From the NCBI RefSeq assembly GCF_002242805.1, contig NZ_MCGQ01000010.1, forward strand, positions 256,726 to 320,725: a DNA stretch of 64,000 nucleotides. Reading direction: 5' to 3'. The position numbers were made by a program, and so were the translations under genes. Origin of the DNA: Streptomyces diastatochromogenes. GTDB taxonomy: Bacteria; Actinomycetota; Actinomycetes; Streptomycetales; Streptomycetaceae. The number at the start of each line of letters is the position of its first letter. Position 1 is the first letter of the stretch. The notes under the pieces were generated by a model that made no database searches, was not told the DNA's origin, and saw only the letters and a program-made list of their open reading frames with translations. Below, piece by piece: positions 20,118 through 29,235 of this stretch.

Positions 20118-22283
20118 ATGGAGCACACGAGCAACGCGGACCTCCGGGCACAGGCCGACACCGTCCTCGCCCGGCTCGTCGGGGACGCCACGGGCACGGC
20201 CCGGCTGCGCGAGGACCAGTGGCGGGCGATCGAGGCGCTGGTCGCCGACCGGCGCCGGGCCCTGGTCGTACAGCGCACGGGGTGGGGCAAGTCCGCGGTG
20301 TACTTCGTGGCGACCTCGCTGCTGCGGGCCAGAGGCGGCGGACCCACGGTGATCGTCTCCCCGCTGCTCGCGCTCATGCGCAACCAGGTGGATGCCGCGG
20401 CCCGCGCCGGCATCCACGCCCGGACCATCAACTCCTCCAACACCGAGGAGTGGGAGGCCGTCCAGGCCGAGATCGAGGCCGGCGAGGTCGACGTGCTGCT
20501 CGTCAGCCCGGAGCGCCTGAACAACCCCGACTTCCGCGACCAGGTCCTGCCCAAGCTCTCCGCGGCGACCGGTCTGCTCGTCGTGGACGAGGCCCACTGC
20601 ATCTCCGACTGGGGCCACGACTTCCGCCCGGACTACCGCCGACTGCGCACCATGCTCGGCGACCTCCCGCCCGGTGTCCCGGTGCTGGCCACCACCGCCA
20701 CGGCCAACGCGCGCGTGACCGCCGACGTCGCCGAGCAGCTCGGCACCGGCGGCGCCTCGGACGCCCTGGTGCTGCGCGGGCCGCTGGACCGGGAGAGCCT
20801 GAGTCTCGGTGTGCTGCGGTTGCCCGACGCCGCGCACCGGATGGCCTGGCTCGCCGATCACCTCGACGACCTGCCGGGGTCCGGCATCGTCTACACCCTC
20901 ACCGTGGCCGCCGCCGAGGAGGTCACCGCCTTCCTGCGGCAGCGCGGGCACGCCGTCGCCTCGTACACGGGCAGGACGGAGAACGCCGACCGGCAGCAGG
21001 CCGAGGAGGATCTGCTCGCCAACCGGGTCAAGGCGCTGGTCGCCACCTCCGCGCTCGGCATGGGCTTCGACAAACCGGACCTCGGATTCGTCGTGCACCT
21101 CGGCTCGCCGTCCTCCCCCATCGCCTACTACCAGCAGGTCGGCCGCGCGGGCCGTGGCGTGGAGCACGCCGAGGTGCTGCTGCTGCCGGGTCGCGAGGAC
21201 GAGGCGATCTGGGAGTACTTCACTTCGCTCGCCTTCCCCTCCGAGGATCTGGTGCGCCGCACTCTGGACGTCCTCGCCCGGGCGGACCGGCCCCTGTCGC
21301 TGCCGGCGCTGGAACCCCTGGTGGAACTGCGTCGTTCCCGGCTGGAGACGATGTTGAAGGTCCTCGACGTGGACGGAGCGGTCAACCGCGTCAAAGGCGG
21401 CTGGACCGCGACCGGGCACCCATGGTCGTACGACGCCGACCGTTACGACTGGGTGGCACGGCAACGCAAGGCAGAGCAGCAGGCGATGCGCGAATACGCG
21501 TCCACCACGGACTGCCGGATGGAGTTCCTCCAGCGCCAGCTGGACGACGAGGGCGCCAAGCCCTGCGGTCGCTGCGACAACTGCGCGGGGCCGCGCTACA
21601 CCGTCGACACGTCCACGGTGGCCCTGGACGCCGCGCGCGTCGACCTGGGCCGTGCCGGGGTCGAGGTAGAGCCCCGCCGCATGTGGCCGACCGGCCTCCC
21701 GGCGATCGGCATCGACCTCAAGGGACGTATTCCGGTCGGTGAACAGGCCTCGTCCGGGCGGGCTCTGGGTCGGTTGTCGGACATCGGCTGGGGCAACCGG
21801 CTGCGGCCCCTGTTCGCTCCCCAGGCGTCGGACGCGCCCGTGCCGGACGACGTGGCGCGAGCCGTGGTGGAGGTGCTGGCCGACTGGGCGAAGGGCCCCG
21901 GCGGCTGGGCCTCCGGTGCGGCCGGCGACCAGCCCCGGCCCGTGGGTGTGGTCACCGTCGCCTCACGCACCCGGCCGACGCTGATCCACTCCCTGGGCGC
22001 CCGCATCGCCGAGATCGGCAGGCTGCCCCTGCTCGGCTCCGTGGAGTACGCCGGTGACGCGTCACGGGTGCCGCGCAGCAACAGTGCCCAGCGTCTGAAG
22101 GCCCTCGACGGCTCGCTGACGGTGCCATCCGCCCTCGCCTCCGCGCTCGCGCAGGGCCGCGGTCCGGTCCTGCTGGTGGACGACTTCACGGAGACCGGCT
22201 GGACCCTTGCGGTCGCGGCACGTCTGCTCAGAAGGGCCGGGGCCGACGGGGTGTTGCCCCTGGTGCTGGCCGTCCAGGGCTGA
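20118..22283 (+). CDS. RecQ-type DNA helicase with C-terminal phosphoribosyltransferase-like domain
   Basis: About 721 residues. Helicase motifs: Q-motif region LREDQWRAIEAL (~30), a divergent Walker A VQRTGWGKSA (51-60), DEAH in VVDEAHCISDWGHDFRPDY (~157), and motif VI in YYQQVGRAGRG. A four-Cys RecQ zinc site is present (TDCRMEF ... CGRCDNC). The last ~180 residues hold VVTVASRTRP and VLLVDDFTETGWT (~687), the PRPP-binding loop of type I phosphoribosyltransferases (ComF-like). The start is uncertain between ATG 20118 and ATG 20109. Helicase role in repair is expected; the fused domain suggests an extra nucleotide-sensing or salvage function. Confidence 0.92.
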   Translation: MEHTSNADLRAQADTVLARLVGDATGTARLREDQWRAIEALVADRRRALVVQRTGWGKSAVYFVATSLLRARGGGPTVIVSPLLALMRNQVDAAARAGIHARTINSSNTEEWEAVQAEIEAGEVDVLLVSPERLNNPDFRDQVLPKLSAATGLLVVDEAHCISDWGHDFRPDYRRLRTMLGDLPPGVPVLATTATANARVTADVAEQLGTGGASDALVLRGPLDRESLSLGVLRLPDAAHRMAWLADHLDDLPGSGIVYTLTVAAAEEVTAFLRQRGHAVASYTGRTENADRQQAEEDLLANRVKALVATSALGMGFDKPDLGFVVHLGSPSSPIAYYQQVGRAGRGVEHAEVLLLPGREDEAIWEYFTSLAFPSEDLVRRTLDVLARADRPLSLPALEPLVELRRSRLETMLKVLDVDGAVNRVKGGWTATGHPWSYDADRYDWVARQRKAEQQAMREYASTTDCRMEFLQRQLDDEGAKPCGRCDNCAGPRYTVDTSTVALDAARVDLGRAGVEVEPRRMWPTGLPAIGIDLKGRIPVGEQASSGRALGRLSDIGWGNRLRPLFAPQASDAPVPDDVARAVVEVLADWAKGPGGWASGAAGDQPRPVGVVTVASRTRPTLIHSLGARIAEIGRLPLLGSVEYAGDASRVPRSNSAQRLKALDGSLTVPSALASALAQGRGPVLLVDDFTETGWTLAVAARLLRRAGADGVLPLVLAVQG

Positions 22284-22567
22284 CCACCGTGGCCCGTGGT
22301 GCGTCGGCGCCCGGCCCGACGCACGCACGTGCCGTGATCGAACGCCACAGGGGTCATCAGGGGCTCTCGTGGGTAGGGATATAAGCCACGCACCACCAGA
22401 TAACAGCCGGTGGCCCCAATTGCTCGTTGCCGCATCCAAGTTCGACAGGAAGAATTGAAGTCCGCTCCCCGCACGGTCGTCCGTGATCCGGTTGGGCTCT
22501 GCTGCGGCGCGCGGTCCCCCGAATCCGACCTCGCCCGCAGTGTGGGCGCGTAGCCGAAGGGAGGAAC

Positions 22568-23188
22568 GTGACCTTCGGATTCGCCTCGTCCTCGGCGGCC
22601 TCGTTGTCGACGTCCGCGTCCGCCGCCTCCGCCAGTCGCCTGCTCGAGCCCGCGGAGTGGGCAGCCGCCGGAATCCCCCTGCTGCGCAACCCCCGTGAGG
22701 TCGTCAGCGGGCTGCACGCCCGCCATCGCCCCAAGCCGTCCATGGCGATCGTGGCCGTGCTGGATCCCGAGGAACGGCTGTGCGCCAGCGCCTCGTTCCT
22801 GCGTCGTCCGGCACCGGCCGACGGCTGGATGTTCCGCAACGCACTGCTCGCACAGCTGCGCCGGGTCATTCCGCACGACCTGCGCCGCCGAACCCCGGTG
22901 CGCACCGCCGTGCTGCTCTACTGCCGCGAGGGCGACGCACGTTGGACCGAGGAGGACGGCGCCTGGATGTGGGGGCTGCGCGACGCCTGCACCCTGCACG
23001 GGCTGCGCTGCGGGGCGTACATCACGCTGACCGGTGACGGCTGGCAGGTGCTCGGCGAGGGGCGCGGCGGACGCCGGCCGAACACCCACTCGCAGCCGGA
23101 GCCCTTCGCCATGTCGGAAGCCCCGCCCCTGCCACCTCGCACCGGCGGCCCGGTCTCCGAGGTCCTGCGCCGCGCGGCTGCTCGCTGA
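22568..23188 (+). CDS. Conserved actinobacterial protein of unknown function
   Basis: 206 residues, no family recognised with certainty. An Ala/Ser-rich N terminus (residues 1-25) precedes a compact alpha/beta region with MAIVAVLDPEERLCASASFL, RTAVLLYCREGDARWTEED and LRCGAYITLTGDGWQVLGEG. The C terminus is Pro-rich. GTG at 22568 follows a strong ribosome site (AAGGGAGGA). Codon use is typical of the genome. It follows the RecQ gene at 284 bp on the same strand; a functional link is possible but unproven. Confidence 0.8.
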   Translation: MTFGFASSSAASLSTSASAASASRLLEPAEWAAAGIPLLRNPREVVSGLHARHRPKPSMAIVAVLDPEERLCASASFLRRPAPADGWMFRNALLAQLRRVIPHDLRRRTPVRTAVLLYCREGDARWTEEDGAWMWGLRDACTLHGLRCGAYITLTGDGWQVLGEGRGGRRPNTHSQPEPFAMSEAPPLPPRTGGPVSEVLRRAAAR

Positions 23189-23432
23189 AGGCCCGGCTCA
23201 GGGTTCGGCCGCGTACGAGTCACACGGCACCGAGGCTCGTACGCGGTGCGGCACGATCCGCACGGCACCCGGACGCACCGCCTGCACACGGACGCCCGGA
23301 CGTCCCGACAGGCGGCCGTCCTCCGAGGAGGAACGGCCACTGCCAGTCATCCGGGCATGCCGAAAGCCGCACCGTGCGGATGCCTTCGGAGCCGCCTTCG
23401 TCGCCTCGGCACCCGGCGGTGCCGGACGGGAC

Positions 23433-24065
23433 TCAGACGCCCGCGCCCAGCACCGAGTTGATCTGCTGCGGGTCCCCGCAGACGATCAGCAGTGCACCGG
23501 CCCGGGAGTGGGCCAGCGGGAGGGCGGTGGCGGCAGCGGCGGCGGAACCGCCGTTGACGGCCACGACGACCACGGGGCGGGACGCGGCACGGGAGGCGAT
23601 GGCGGCGTCCGTGTAGAAGACGTCGTCACCGGAGTCATGCTGCGCCCAGTAGGAGGCTTCGCCGAAGGACAGCTCGTGCTCGGCCCACGGGTGCTGGGCA
23701 CCCGTGGTGATCACCAGCACGTCTCCGGGGGCACGGCCCGAGTCCAGGAGCAGGTCCACCGCCTCGTCGGCTGCGTCGAGCGCACCCTCGGCCGAGGCCG
23801 GGATCAGCTGGATCTGCGGGGTCGCCGCCGGGGCGGCGGGAGTGGCCGGGCCCGACGGGCCTGGCTTGGCCGGAGCCACGTCACGCTGGGTCCGCTGCAC
23901 CGGCGGCGTAGGCCGCAGAGGGCCGGGACGACCGGGGCGCGACGGAGCCGCGGGGCGGGGGCCGGGTACGGGGCGGGGGGTCGGCGCGGTACGGCCGCTG
24001 GACGGCGTGGCGCGGGGACCCTGGGCACTCTCGTGAATCTGAGGCTCCTCGGGAATGAGAGGCAT
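23433..24065 (-). CDS. Unknown protein with Pro-rich N terminus and alpha/beta C-terminal half
   Basis: 210 residues. ATG at 24065 begins MPLIPEEPQIHES. Residues ~15-105 are Pro/Arg/Ala-rich and probably disordered. The C-terminal ~100 residues contain GDVLVITTGAQHPWAEHEL, VFYTDAAIASRA, RPVVVVAVNGG and LLIVCGDPQQINSVL. That last part resembles the C-terminal segment of some UvrD/AAA-type proteins, where a strand is followed by GDP-x-Q, but no P-loop is present, so it is not an ATPase by itself. It lies 69 bp downstream of the RNase HII gene on the same strand, probably co-transcribed. Confidence 0.75.
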   Translation of the reverse strand: MPLIPEEPQIHESAQGPRATPSSGRTAPTPRPVPGPRPAAPSRPGRPGPLRPTPPVQRTQRDVAPAKPGPSGPATPAAPAATPQIQLIPASAEGALDAADEAVDLLLDSGRAPGDVLVITTGAQHPWAEHELSFGEASYWAQHDSGDDVFYTDAAIASRAASRPVVVVAVNGGSAAAAATALPLAHSRAGALLIVCGDPQQINSVLGAGV

Positions 24066-24133
24066 GAGCTGATATTTATCAAACGTTGGTGCGGCGCGGG
24101 TGACCGGGTGGCACATCAGTGCGAGCGGAATCG

Positions 24134-24835
24134 TCAGAAATCGAAGCCGAGCTGACCCTCGATTTCCGGAGCGCTTCCGTCCGCCCAGCTGCGGACCTTC
24201 TTGAGGTGCCGCCACTGGGGCAGCGCATCAAGATACGCCCACGACAAGCGGTGGTACGGGGTGGGTCCCCGCACCTCCAGTGCGGCCTTGTGCACGGGCG
24301 ACGGATACCCGGCGTTGTCCGCAAACCCGAAGTCTGCATGGTCGATACCCAGTTCGGCCATCATTTTGTCGCGCTGAACCTTGGCGATCACCGACGCCGC
24401 CGCAACGGCCACGCACGACCGATCGCCCTTGATCACCGTGCGCACCTTCCACGGGGCACCGAGGTAGTCGTGCTTCCCGTCGAGGATCACGGCGTCGGGG
24501 CGGACCGGCAGCGCGTCCAGGGCACGGACGGCGGCGAGCCGCAGTGCGGCGGTCATCCCCAGGTCGTCGATCTCCTCAGGAGAAGAGTGCCCCAGGGCAT
24601 AGGCCGTCACCCACGACTGCAGTATCCCGGCCAGTTCCGTACGCCGCTTGACGGTCAGGAGCTTGGAGTCGGTCAGACCCTCAGGCGGCCGACGGAGTCC
24701 GGTGATCGCCGCGCAGACGGTGACGGGCCCTGCCCAGGCACCCCGCCCCACCTCGTCGACACCGGCAATGACCTTCGCTCCGGTCGTGGCGCGCAGGGAG
24801 CGCTCGACGGTATGAGTGGGTGGTTCGTACGGCAT
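24134..24835 (-). CDS. rnhB: Ribonuclease HII
   Basis: 233 residues. RNase HII cleaves RNA of RNA-DNA hybrids and single ribonucleotides in DNA. The active-site signature [15 protein letters not shown] lies at about residue 24; other conserved parts are [19 protein letters not shown] with the third acidic residue, and [12 protein letters not shown] followed by the conserved Tyr-containing [13 protein letters not shown]. Length is normal for actinobacterial RnhB. It is on the minus strand upstream of the unknown 210-residue gene. Confidence 0.96.
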   Translation of the reverse strand: MPYEPPTHTVERSLRATTGAKVIAGVDEVGRGAWAGPVTVCAAITGLRRPPEGLTDSKLLTVKRRTELAGILQSWVTAYALGHSSPEEIDDLGMTAALRLAAVRALDALPVRPDAVILDGKHDYLGAPWKVRTVIKGDRSCVAVAAASVIAKVQRDKMMAELGIDHADFGFADNAGYPSPVHKAALEVRGPTPYHRLSWAYLDALPQWRHLKKVRSWADGSAPEIEGQLGFDF

Positions 24836-24917
24836 GGCGCCCTTAGCGTACGCCGCCGGGATCCTCGCGCGACACCCCAGGTCCCCCCGGTCGCGCCGAG
24901 GTCGCCGGCCGTCGGGA

Positions 24918-25541
24918 TCAGGCGCCGTGCGGCCGCAGCAGCGGAAGCATCAGCTGGTCGATCATCCCTTCCAGATCCTGATCGTTCCATTCACTGCCGC
25001 ACATCTTTGATCGGTACATCATCATCGCCGGAATGGCGTCGAAGACGTAACCGTTGGCCGCGTCGGACCGCACCTCCCCCCGCCCTATTCCACGGGTGAT
25101 GACCTCGCGCAGCAGTTTGAGGGTCGGCTCGACCACTCCGTCGAAGATCACGCCATGGAAGCGCTCGGCCTGCGCCGGATCGCACTCGTGAATCACTGCG
25201 CGCAACGCGAAACCGGGGCGCGAGAACATGGCGTCCCGCGCCCGCCGACACAGGGCCAACAGGTCTTCGCGCACACTGCCGAGGTCGGGCACCTCCTCGA
25301 AGCGGGGCAGTCCGGCCTCGAGCGCATCGGCGACCAGGTCTTCCTTGGAGGGCCAGCGACGGTAGACCGCGGCCTTGCCGGTCTGGGCGCCGGCCGCGAC
25401 ACCCTCCATCGTCAGGCCGTTCCAGCCGACCGTGCTGAGCTGCTCCAGAGCGGCGTCCAGGATCGCGCGCTCGAGCACGGCACCGCGCCGACGAGGGGAA
25501 GCCGTCTGAGCAGGGGCGGCCGTCCAGCGCGAGGTAACCAT
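24918..25541 (-). CDS. TetR-family repressor of the adjacent MFS efflux gene
   Basis: 207 residues. The N-terminal TetR helix-turn-helix reads [20 protein letters not shown] and [19 protein letters not shown]; the C-terminal part is the ligand and dimer domain. ATG at 25541 ([10 protein letters not shown]) has GGAGAAA at a 7-base spacing and is preferred to longer forms. It is divergent from the DHA2-type transporter, and the 185-bp gap holds two copies of a near-perfect palindrome, so it probably represses both genes and is released by a drug-like ligand. The ligand is unknown. Confidence 0.92.
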   Translation of the reverse strand: MVTSRWTAAPAQTASPRRRGAVLERAILDAALEQLSTVGWNGLTMEGVAAGAQTGKAAVYRRWPSKEDLVADALEAGLPRFEEVPDLGSVREDLLALCRRARDAMFSRPGFALRAVIHECDPAQAERFHGVIFDGVVEPTLKLLREVITRGIGRGEVRSDAANGYVFDAIPAMMMYRSKMCGSEWNDQDLEGMIDQLMLPLLRPHGA

Positions 25542-25635
25542 CTGAGTTTCTCCAGCGTGCAAGGGGAAGCGGGGGTTCCGGGGCGGGGCTGCGTCGCGTC
25601 GCAGCAAGGGGGACGCGATACGCGACACAGGATTA

Positions 25636-25655
25636 AGTGAACGCTTGCGTTCACT
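25636..25655. promoter_or_regulatory. TetR operator copy 1
   Basis: Perfect 9-bp inverted repeat AGTGAACGC-TT-GCGTTCACT, 95 bp upstream of the TetR gene start. The arms are identical to those of copy 2, centred 48 bp away. Confidence 0.8.
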
Positions 25656-25683
25656 GTTGGGGACTCACTACCGTTGACGCGAC

Positions 25684-25703
25684 AGTGAACGCGAGCGTTC
25701 ACT
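25684..25703. promoter_or_regulatory. TetR operator copy 2
   Basis: Perfect 9-bp inverted repeat AGTGAACGC-GA-GCGTTCACT, 24 bp upstream of the transporter GTG. TTGACG at 25674-25679 just before it is a plausible -35, so a bound repressor would block the transporter promoter. Only the two central bases differ from copy 1. Confidence 0.8.
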
Positions 25704-25726
25704 AACACCTTTGTGGGGGACCCATA

Positions 25727-27274
25727 GTGACAACCTCTCAGCTCATCCAGGAACAGAAACCAGGCGCGGCCCGCCGGGAGGGGCATCCCGGCATAGCGCT
25801 CACCGTCATCGCGGCCTGCCAACTCATGGTGGTGCTCGACGCGACGATTGTGAACATCGCACTCCCGCACATTCAAGACGCGCTCAAGTTCAGCACCACG
25901 GACCTCACTTGGGTGGTCAGTGCCTACACGCTCACCTTCGGCGGTCTGCTGCTCCTCGGCGCGCGGGCCGGTGACATCCTCGGCCGGCGCCGGGTGTTCA
26001 TGACCGGCATCCTGCTGTTCACCTTCGCCTCGCTGCTGGGTGGCCTGGCCCAGGAACCCTGGCAGCTGCTGGCCGCACGCGCCCTTCAGGGTGTGGGAGG
26101 CGCCATCGCATCGCCCACGTCGCTCGCGTTGATCACCACCACTTTCCCCGAAGGCCCCGAGCGCAACCGGGCGTTCGGCGTGTTCGCCGCGGTGTCGGCG
26201 GGCGGCGGTGCCATCGGTCTGCTCGCGGGCGGCATGCTGACCGACTGGCTCGACTGGCGGTGGGTGCTCTTCGTCAACGTGCCCATCGGCGTGCTGATCG
26301 CCGCACTCGCGCCGCTGTACATCAACGAGTCCCAGCGCCACCCCGGGCGGTTCGACATCGCGGGTGCGCTGACCTCGACAGCGGGCATGGCCTCGCTGGT
26401 GTACGGGTTCATCCGCGCCTCGGAGGACGGCTGGCGGGACGGGCTCACCCTCGGCTCGTTCGCCGCGGCGGTGGTGCTGCTGCTGGCCTTCGTCTTCACC
26501 GAGCTTCGGGCGAAGGAACCGATCACCCCGCTCAAGATGTTCCGCGACCGCAACCGCTCGGGCACCTACGTGGTCATGCTGAGCCTGGCAGCGGCGATGT
26601 TCGGCATGTTCTTCTACATCGTGCTGTTCGTCCAGAACGTGCTCGGCTACAGCCCGATCAAGGCCGGTCTGGCCTTCCTCCCCGTGACAGTCGCCATCGC
26701 GGTCGGCGCGGGTCTGTCGCAGCGGTTCCTGCCCACGCTCGGCCCCAAGCCGTTCATGATGACCGGCTCGGCGCTCGTGGCGATCGGGCTGTTCTGGCAG
26801 ACCTTCATCAACCCTGACAGCTCCTACGTCGGCGGGGTCCTGGGCCCGATGCTGGTCTTCGGCTTCGGCATGGGCCTGAACTTCGTGACGGTCACCGTCA
26901 CGGCGGTCTCCGGTGTCGCCCAGCACGAGGCGGGTGCGGCCTCCGGGCTGCTCAACGCCACGCAACAGGTCGGCGGCTCGCTGGGCCTGTCCATCCTGAC
27001 CACCGTCTTCGGCTCGGCGAGCACGGACGAGGCGAAGAAGCAGCTGCCGAAGTTCCTCGCGCAGGGCACGCCTGAACAGAAGGCGCAATTCGCCAAGACT
27101 CACCAGCTGCCGGCGCCCTGGGGAAGCGAGGTGCTCGCCCACGGCATCTCGATCGCCTTCATCCCGGCCGTGGCGATGGCCGGACTCGCGTTCCTCACCG
27201 CCTGGATGGCGATCAAGGTCCGCAAGAGCGACCTCGAAGCCCTCGCCGGAACGGCGGGCCCGGGAATCGGCTGA
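25727..27274 (+). CDS. MFS efflux transporter, DHA2 (EmrB/QacA) family
   Basis: 515 residues with about 14 transmembrane helices. Family landmarks: LDATIVNIALPHIQ in helix 1, the motif A region GARAGDILGRRRVF between helices 2 and 3, and motif C in GGGAIGLLAGG. Such proteins export drugs or natural products by proton antiport. GTG at 25727 follows GTGGGGGA. Expression is likely controlled by the divergent TetR protein through two palindromes in the shared promoter region. Substrate cannot be predicted. Confidence 0.93.
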   Translation: MTTSQLIQEQKPGAARREGHPGIALTVIAACQLMVVLDATIVNIALPHIQDALKFSTTDLTWVVSAYTLTFGGLLLLGARAGDILGRRRVFMTGILLFTFASLLGGLAQEPWQLLAARALQGVGGAIASPTSLALITTTFPEGPERNRAFGVFAAVSAGGGAIGLLAGGMLTDWLDWRWVLFVNVPIGVLIAALAPLYINESQRHPGRFDIAGALTSTAGMASLVYGFIRASEDGWRDGLTLGSFAAAVVLLLAFVFTELRAKEPITPLKMFRDRNRSGTYVVMLSLAAAMFGMFFYIVLFVQNVLGYSPIKAGLAFLPVTVAIAVGAGLSQRFLPTLGPKPFMMTGSALVAIGLFWQTFINPDSSYVGGVLGPMLVFGFGMGLNFVTVTVTAVSGVAQHEAGAASGLLNATQQVGGSLGLSILTTVFGSASTDEAKKQLPKFLAQGTPEQKAQFAKTHQLPAPWGSEVLAHGISIAFIPAVAMAGLAFLTAWMAIKVRKSDLEALAGTAGPGIG

Positions 27275-27336
27275 CCCCAGCGCAACGGCGACCGGCACTG
27301 CCCACACCCCCCTGAACTCCTCGTCTGCCGCCTGCC

Positions 27337-27366
27337 CCGGCCGAGCCCTCGTTCGGCTCGGGCCGG
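27337..27366. terminator. Hairpin between MFS gene and ADP-ribosylglycohydrolase
   Basis: Imperfect inverted repeat (CCGGCCGAGCC 27337-27347, GGCTCGGGCCGG 27355-27366) with one bulged base and a 7-base loop, between two convergent genes. Confidence 0.65.
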
Positions 27367-27436
27367 CGGCGGATACCGGGAAAACGGGTGGCAGTCACGC
27401 AGAGTTCCCGGTGCGCACGGAGAGTCGCAGGGAGGC

Positions 27437-27466
27437 GCAGAGAGACGCAGAGAGACGCAGAGAGAC
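27437..27466. repeat. 10-bp tandem repeat, three copies
   Basis: Three exact copies of GCAGAGAGAC with degenerate copies just before, ending about 10 bases from the stop of the ADP-ribosylglycohydrolase gene. It is purine-rich on the plus strand. Function not evident. Confidence 0.75.
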
Positions 27467-27475
27467 GAACGGTTC

Positions 27476-28381
27476 TCAGAGACCGGAGGGCACCCAGTCC
27501 GGCAGCGCCTCGACCCGCTCCACCCACTCCGTGGGCGGCGCCCCCGCCTTCCCGGACGCAAGGACGCCGCCCACGATCGCGCAGGTCGTGTCCACATCCC
27601 CGCCCACCTGGGCGGTCGTCCAGAACGCCGTCTCGAAGTCGGCGAGGGACCGCGCCGCGGACCAGAGCGCGAAGGGGACGGTGTCATGGGCGCTCGTACG
27701 GCGTCCGCACCCCAGGACGGCCGCGACCGTGCCCGCGTCGCCGTAGTCGAGCATGTCCCGGGCGCGGCGCAGTCCGGCGCCGACGGCGCTCTTGGGCACG
27801 AGGGCGATGACGCCGTCGAGGAGCGCCTCCGGGCTGGGCGGGCCGTCCGGCGAGGCGGCCAGCGAGGCGGCCGCGGCGACGGCCATCGCACCCACCACGG
27901 CCTCACGGTGCTGGTGCGTGGGGTACGCCGAGATCTCCGCCTGGTGGGTCGCCTGCTCCGGATCGTCCGCGTACCAGGCACCCAGGGGCGCGATACGCAT
28001 CGCGGCGCCGTTGCCCCAGGAGCCCTGTCCGCTGAAGAGTCCTGCGGCCAGCTCACGCCAGTCCTCGCCCTCCCGGACGAGGCGGAGCAGCCGGTTGACG
28101 GCAGGGCCGTAGCCCCGGTCGAAGTCGTGGTGCTCGGCGAAGGAGCGGGCCAGCGCGTCCTGGTCGAGACGCTGGTGGGCAGCCATGACGGCCACCACGG
28201 AGCAGGCCATCTCCGTGTCGTCCGTCCACTGCCAGGGGCCCGCGGGCAGCTCGCGGCGCTTGAGCAGGGGGTAGTTCACCGGGACGAAGAACTGAGAGCC
28301 CAGCGCGTCCCCCACCGCCAGTCCCCGCAGGCTGGCCAGGGCGCGCTCCAGGCGCCGGAGAGAAGAGGAGTCAGCGGTCAT
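27476..28381 (-). CDS. ADP-ribosylglycohydrolase family protein
   Basis: 301 residues. ADP-ribosylglycohydrolases remove ADP-ribose from proteins using two metal ions. Metal-site motifs are visible at both ends: GLAVGDALGS near residue 20, WTDDTEMA near 52, and GGDVDTTCAIVGG near 265, so the active site looks complete. Length is typical of the DraG-like family. It is 12 bp downstream of the histidine phosphatase gene on the same strand, so co-transcription is likely. The target protein or nucleotide is unknown. Confidence 0.93.
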   Translation of the reverse strand: MTADSSSLRRLERALASLRGLAVGDALGSQFFVPVNYPLLKRRELPAGPWQWTDDTEMACSVVAVMAAHQRLDQDALARSFAEHHDFDRGYGPAVNRLLRLVREGEDWRELAAGLFSGQGSWGNGAAMRIAPLGAWYADDPEQATHQAEISAYPTHQHREAVVGAMAVAAAASLAASPDGPPSPEALLDGVIALVPKSAVGAGLRRARDMLDYGDAGTVAAVLGCGRRTSAHDTVPFALWSAARSLADFETAFWTTAQVGGDVDTTCAIVGGVLASGKAGAPPTEWVERVEALPDWVPSGL

Positions 28382-28393
28382 CGCTCTGCCACT

Positions 28394-29053
28394 CTATCCG
28401 CTGACCCAGTGCGGAACCGGATCCCGCCAGCGCTCGAAGGGCCGGTTGAGTGTGTACTTGTCATCATCCCCGAGAACGAGCATCCGCATCTCGGCGTTCC
28501 CGGGGTTCGACAGCGACTCGAATTCCGCGACCGTCCAGTGGAACCAGCGCATGCAGAACAGCCGCATCGCGAGTCCGTGCGTCACCAGGAGCACGTTCGG
28601 CGGATGGTCGGGGGCCTCGAAGCTGCGGAACAGGCTCTCCAGGAAGCCGCCGACCCGGTCGTACACGTCGGCGCCGGACTCCCCCTGCGGGAAGCGGAAG
28701 AAGAAGTGGCCGTACGCGTCCCGGTACGCCTTCTGCAGGCGCACGTCGTCGCGGTCCTGCCAGTTGCCCCAGTCCTGCTCGCGCAGCCTGGGTTCCTCCC
28801 GCACCCGTATGAGGTCGGGGTCCAGGTGGAAGGCGCGCAGAGTCTCGTGGGTGCGGCGGTACGGGGAGACGTACACGCTCACGCGTTCTCGGCCGAAGAG
28901 CTCCCGGAGCGTCTTGCCGGTCTCCTCGGCCTGCCGCCAGCCGCGTTCGGTCAGCGCGAGAGCGTGGTCGGGCTCCCGCTCGTACACGGAGTCATCAACA
29001 TTGCCCGTTGACTCGCCGTGCCGGACAAGGACGATGCGCCGTGGTCGTGCCAT
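28394..29053 (-). CDS. Histidine phosphatase superfamily protein (phosphoglycerate mutase-like)
   Basis: 219 residues. The catalytic motif LVRHGESTGN lies near residue 9, and the second histidine is in LLVTHGLAMRLF near residue 160. Conserved Arg in SPYRRTHETL and acidic Glu in LREQDWGNWQ also fit. This is the branch with phosphatase activity on small phosphorylated molecules; substrate not deducible. It immediately precedes the ADP-ribosylglycohydrolase gene. Confidence 0.92.
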   Translation of the reverse strand: MARPRRIVLVRHGESTGNVDDSVYEREPDHALALTERGWRQAEETGKTLRELFGRERVSVYVSPYRRTHETLRAFHLDPDLIRVREEPRLREQDWGNWQDRDDVRLQKAYRDAYGHFFFRFPQGESGADVYDRVGGFLESLFRSFEAPDHPPNVLLVTHGLAMRLFCMRWFHWTVAEFESLSNPGNAEMRMLVLGDDDKYTLNRPFERWRDPVPHWVSG

Positions 29054-29235
29054 GCCAAAACCCTAGATCGTGCGAGGGGCGGTCGAGCACTCGTACGGGC
29101 CCCATACGGCGTAGGTCACACGAATCTCGCGTATGGAACCGCTCCCGGGCACACAATTCAAGCATTTGATTTTCAAACCTACCTTGGCGACGTACCGCCC
29201 GATCTTGGAGGCACCCGCCTTGAAGGACGCCCGCC

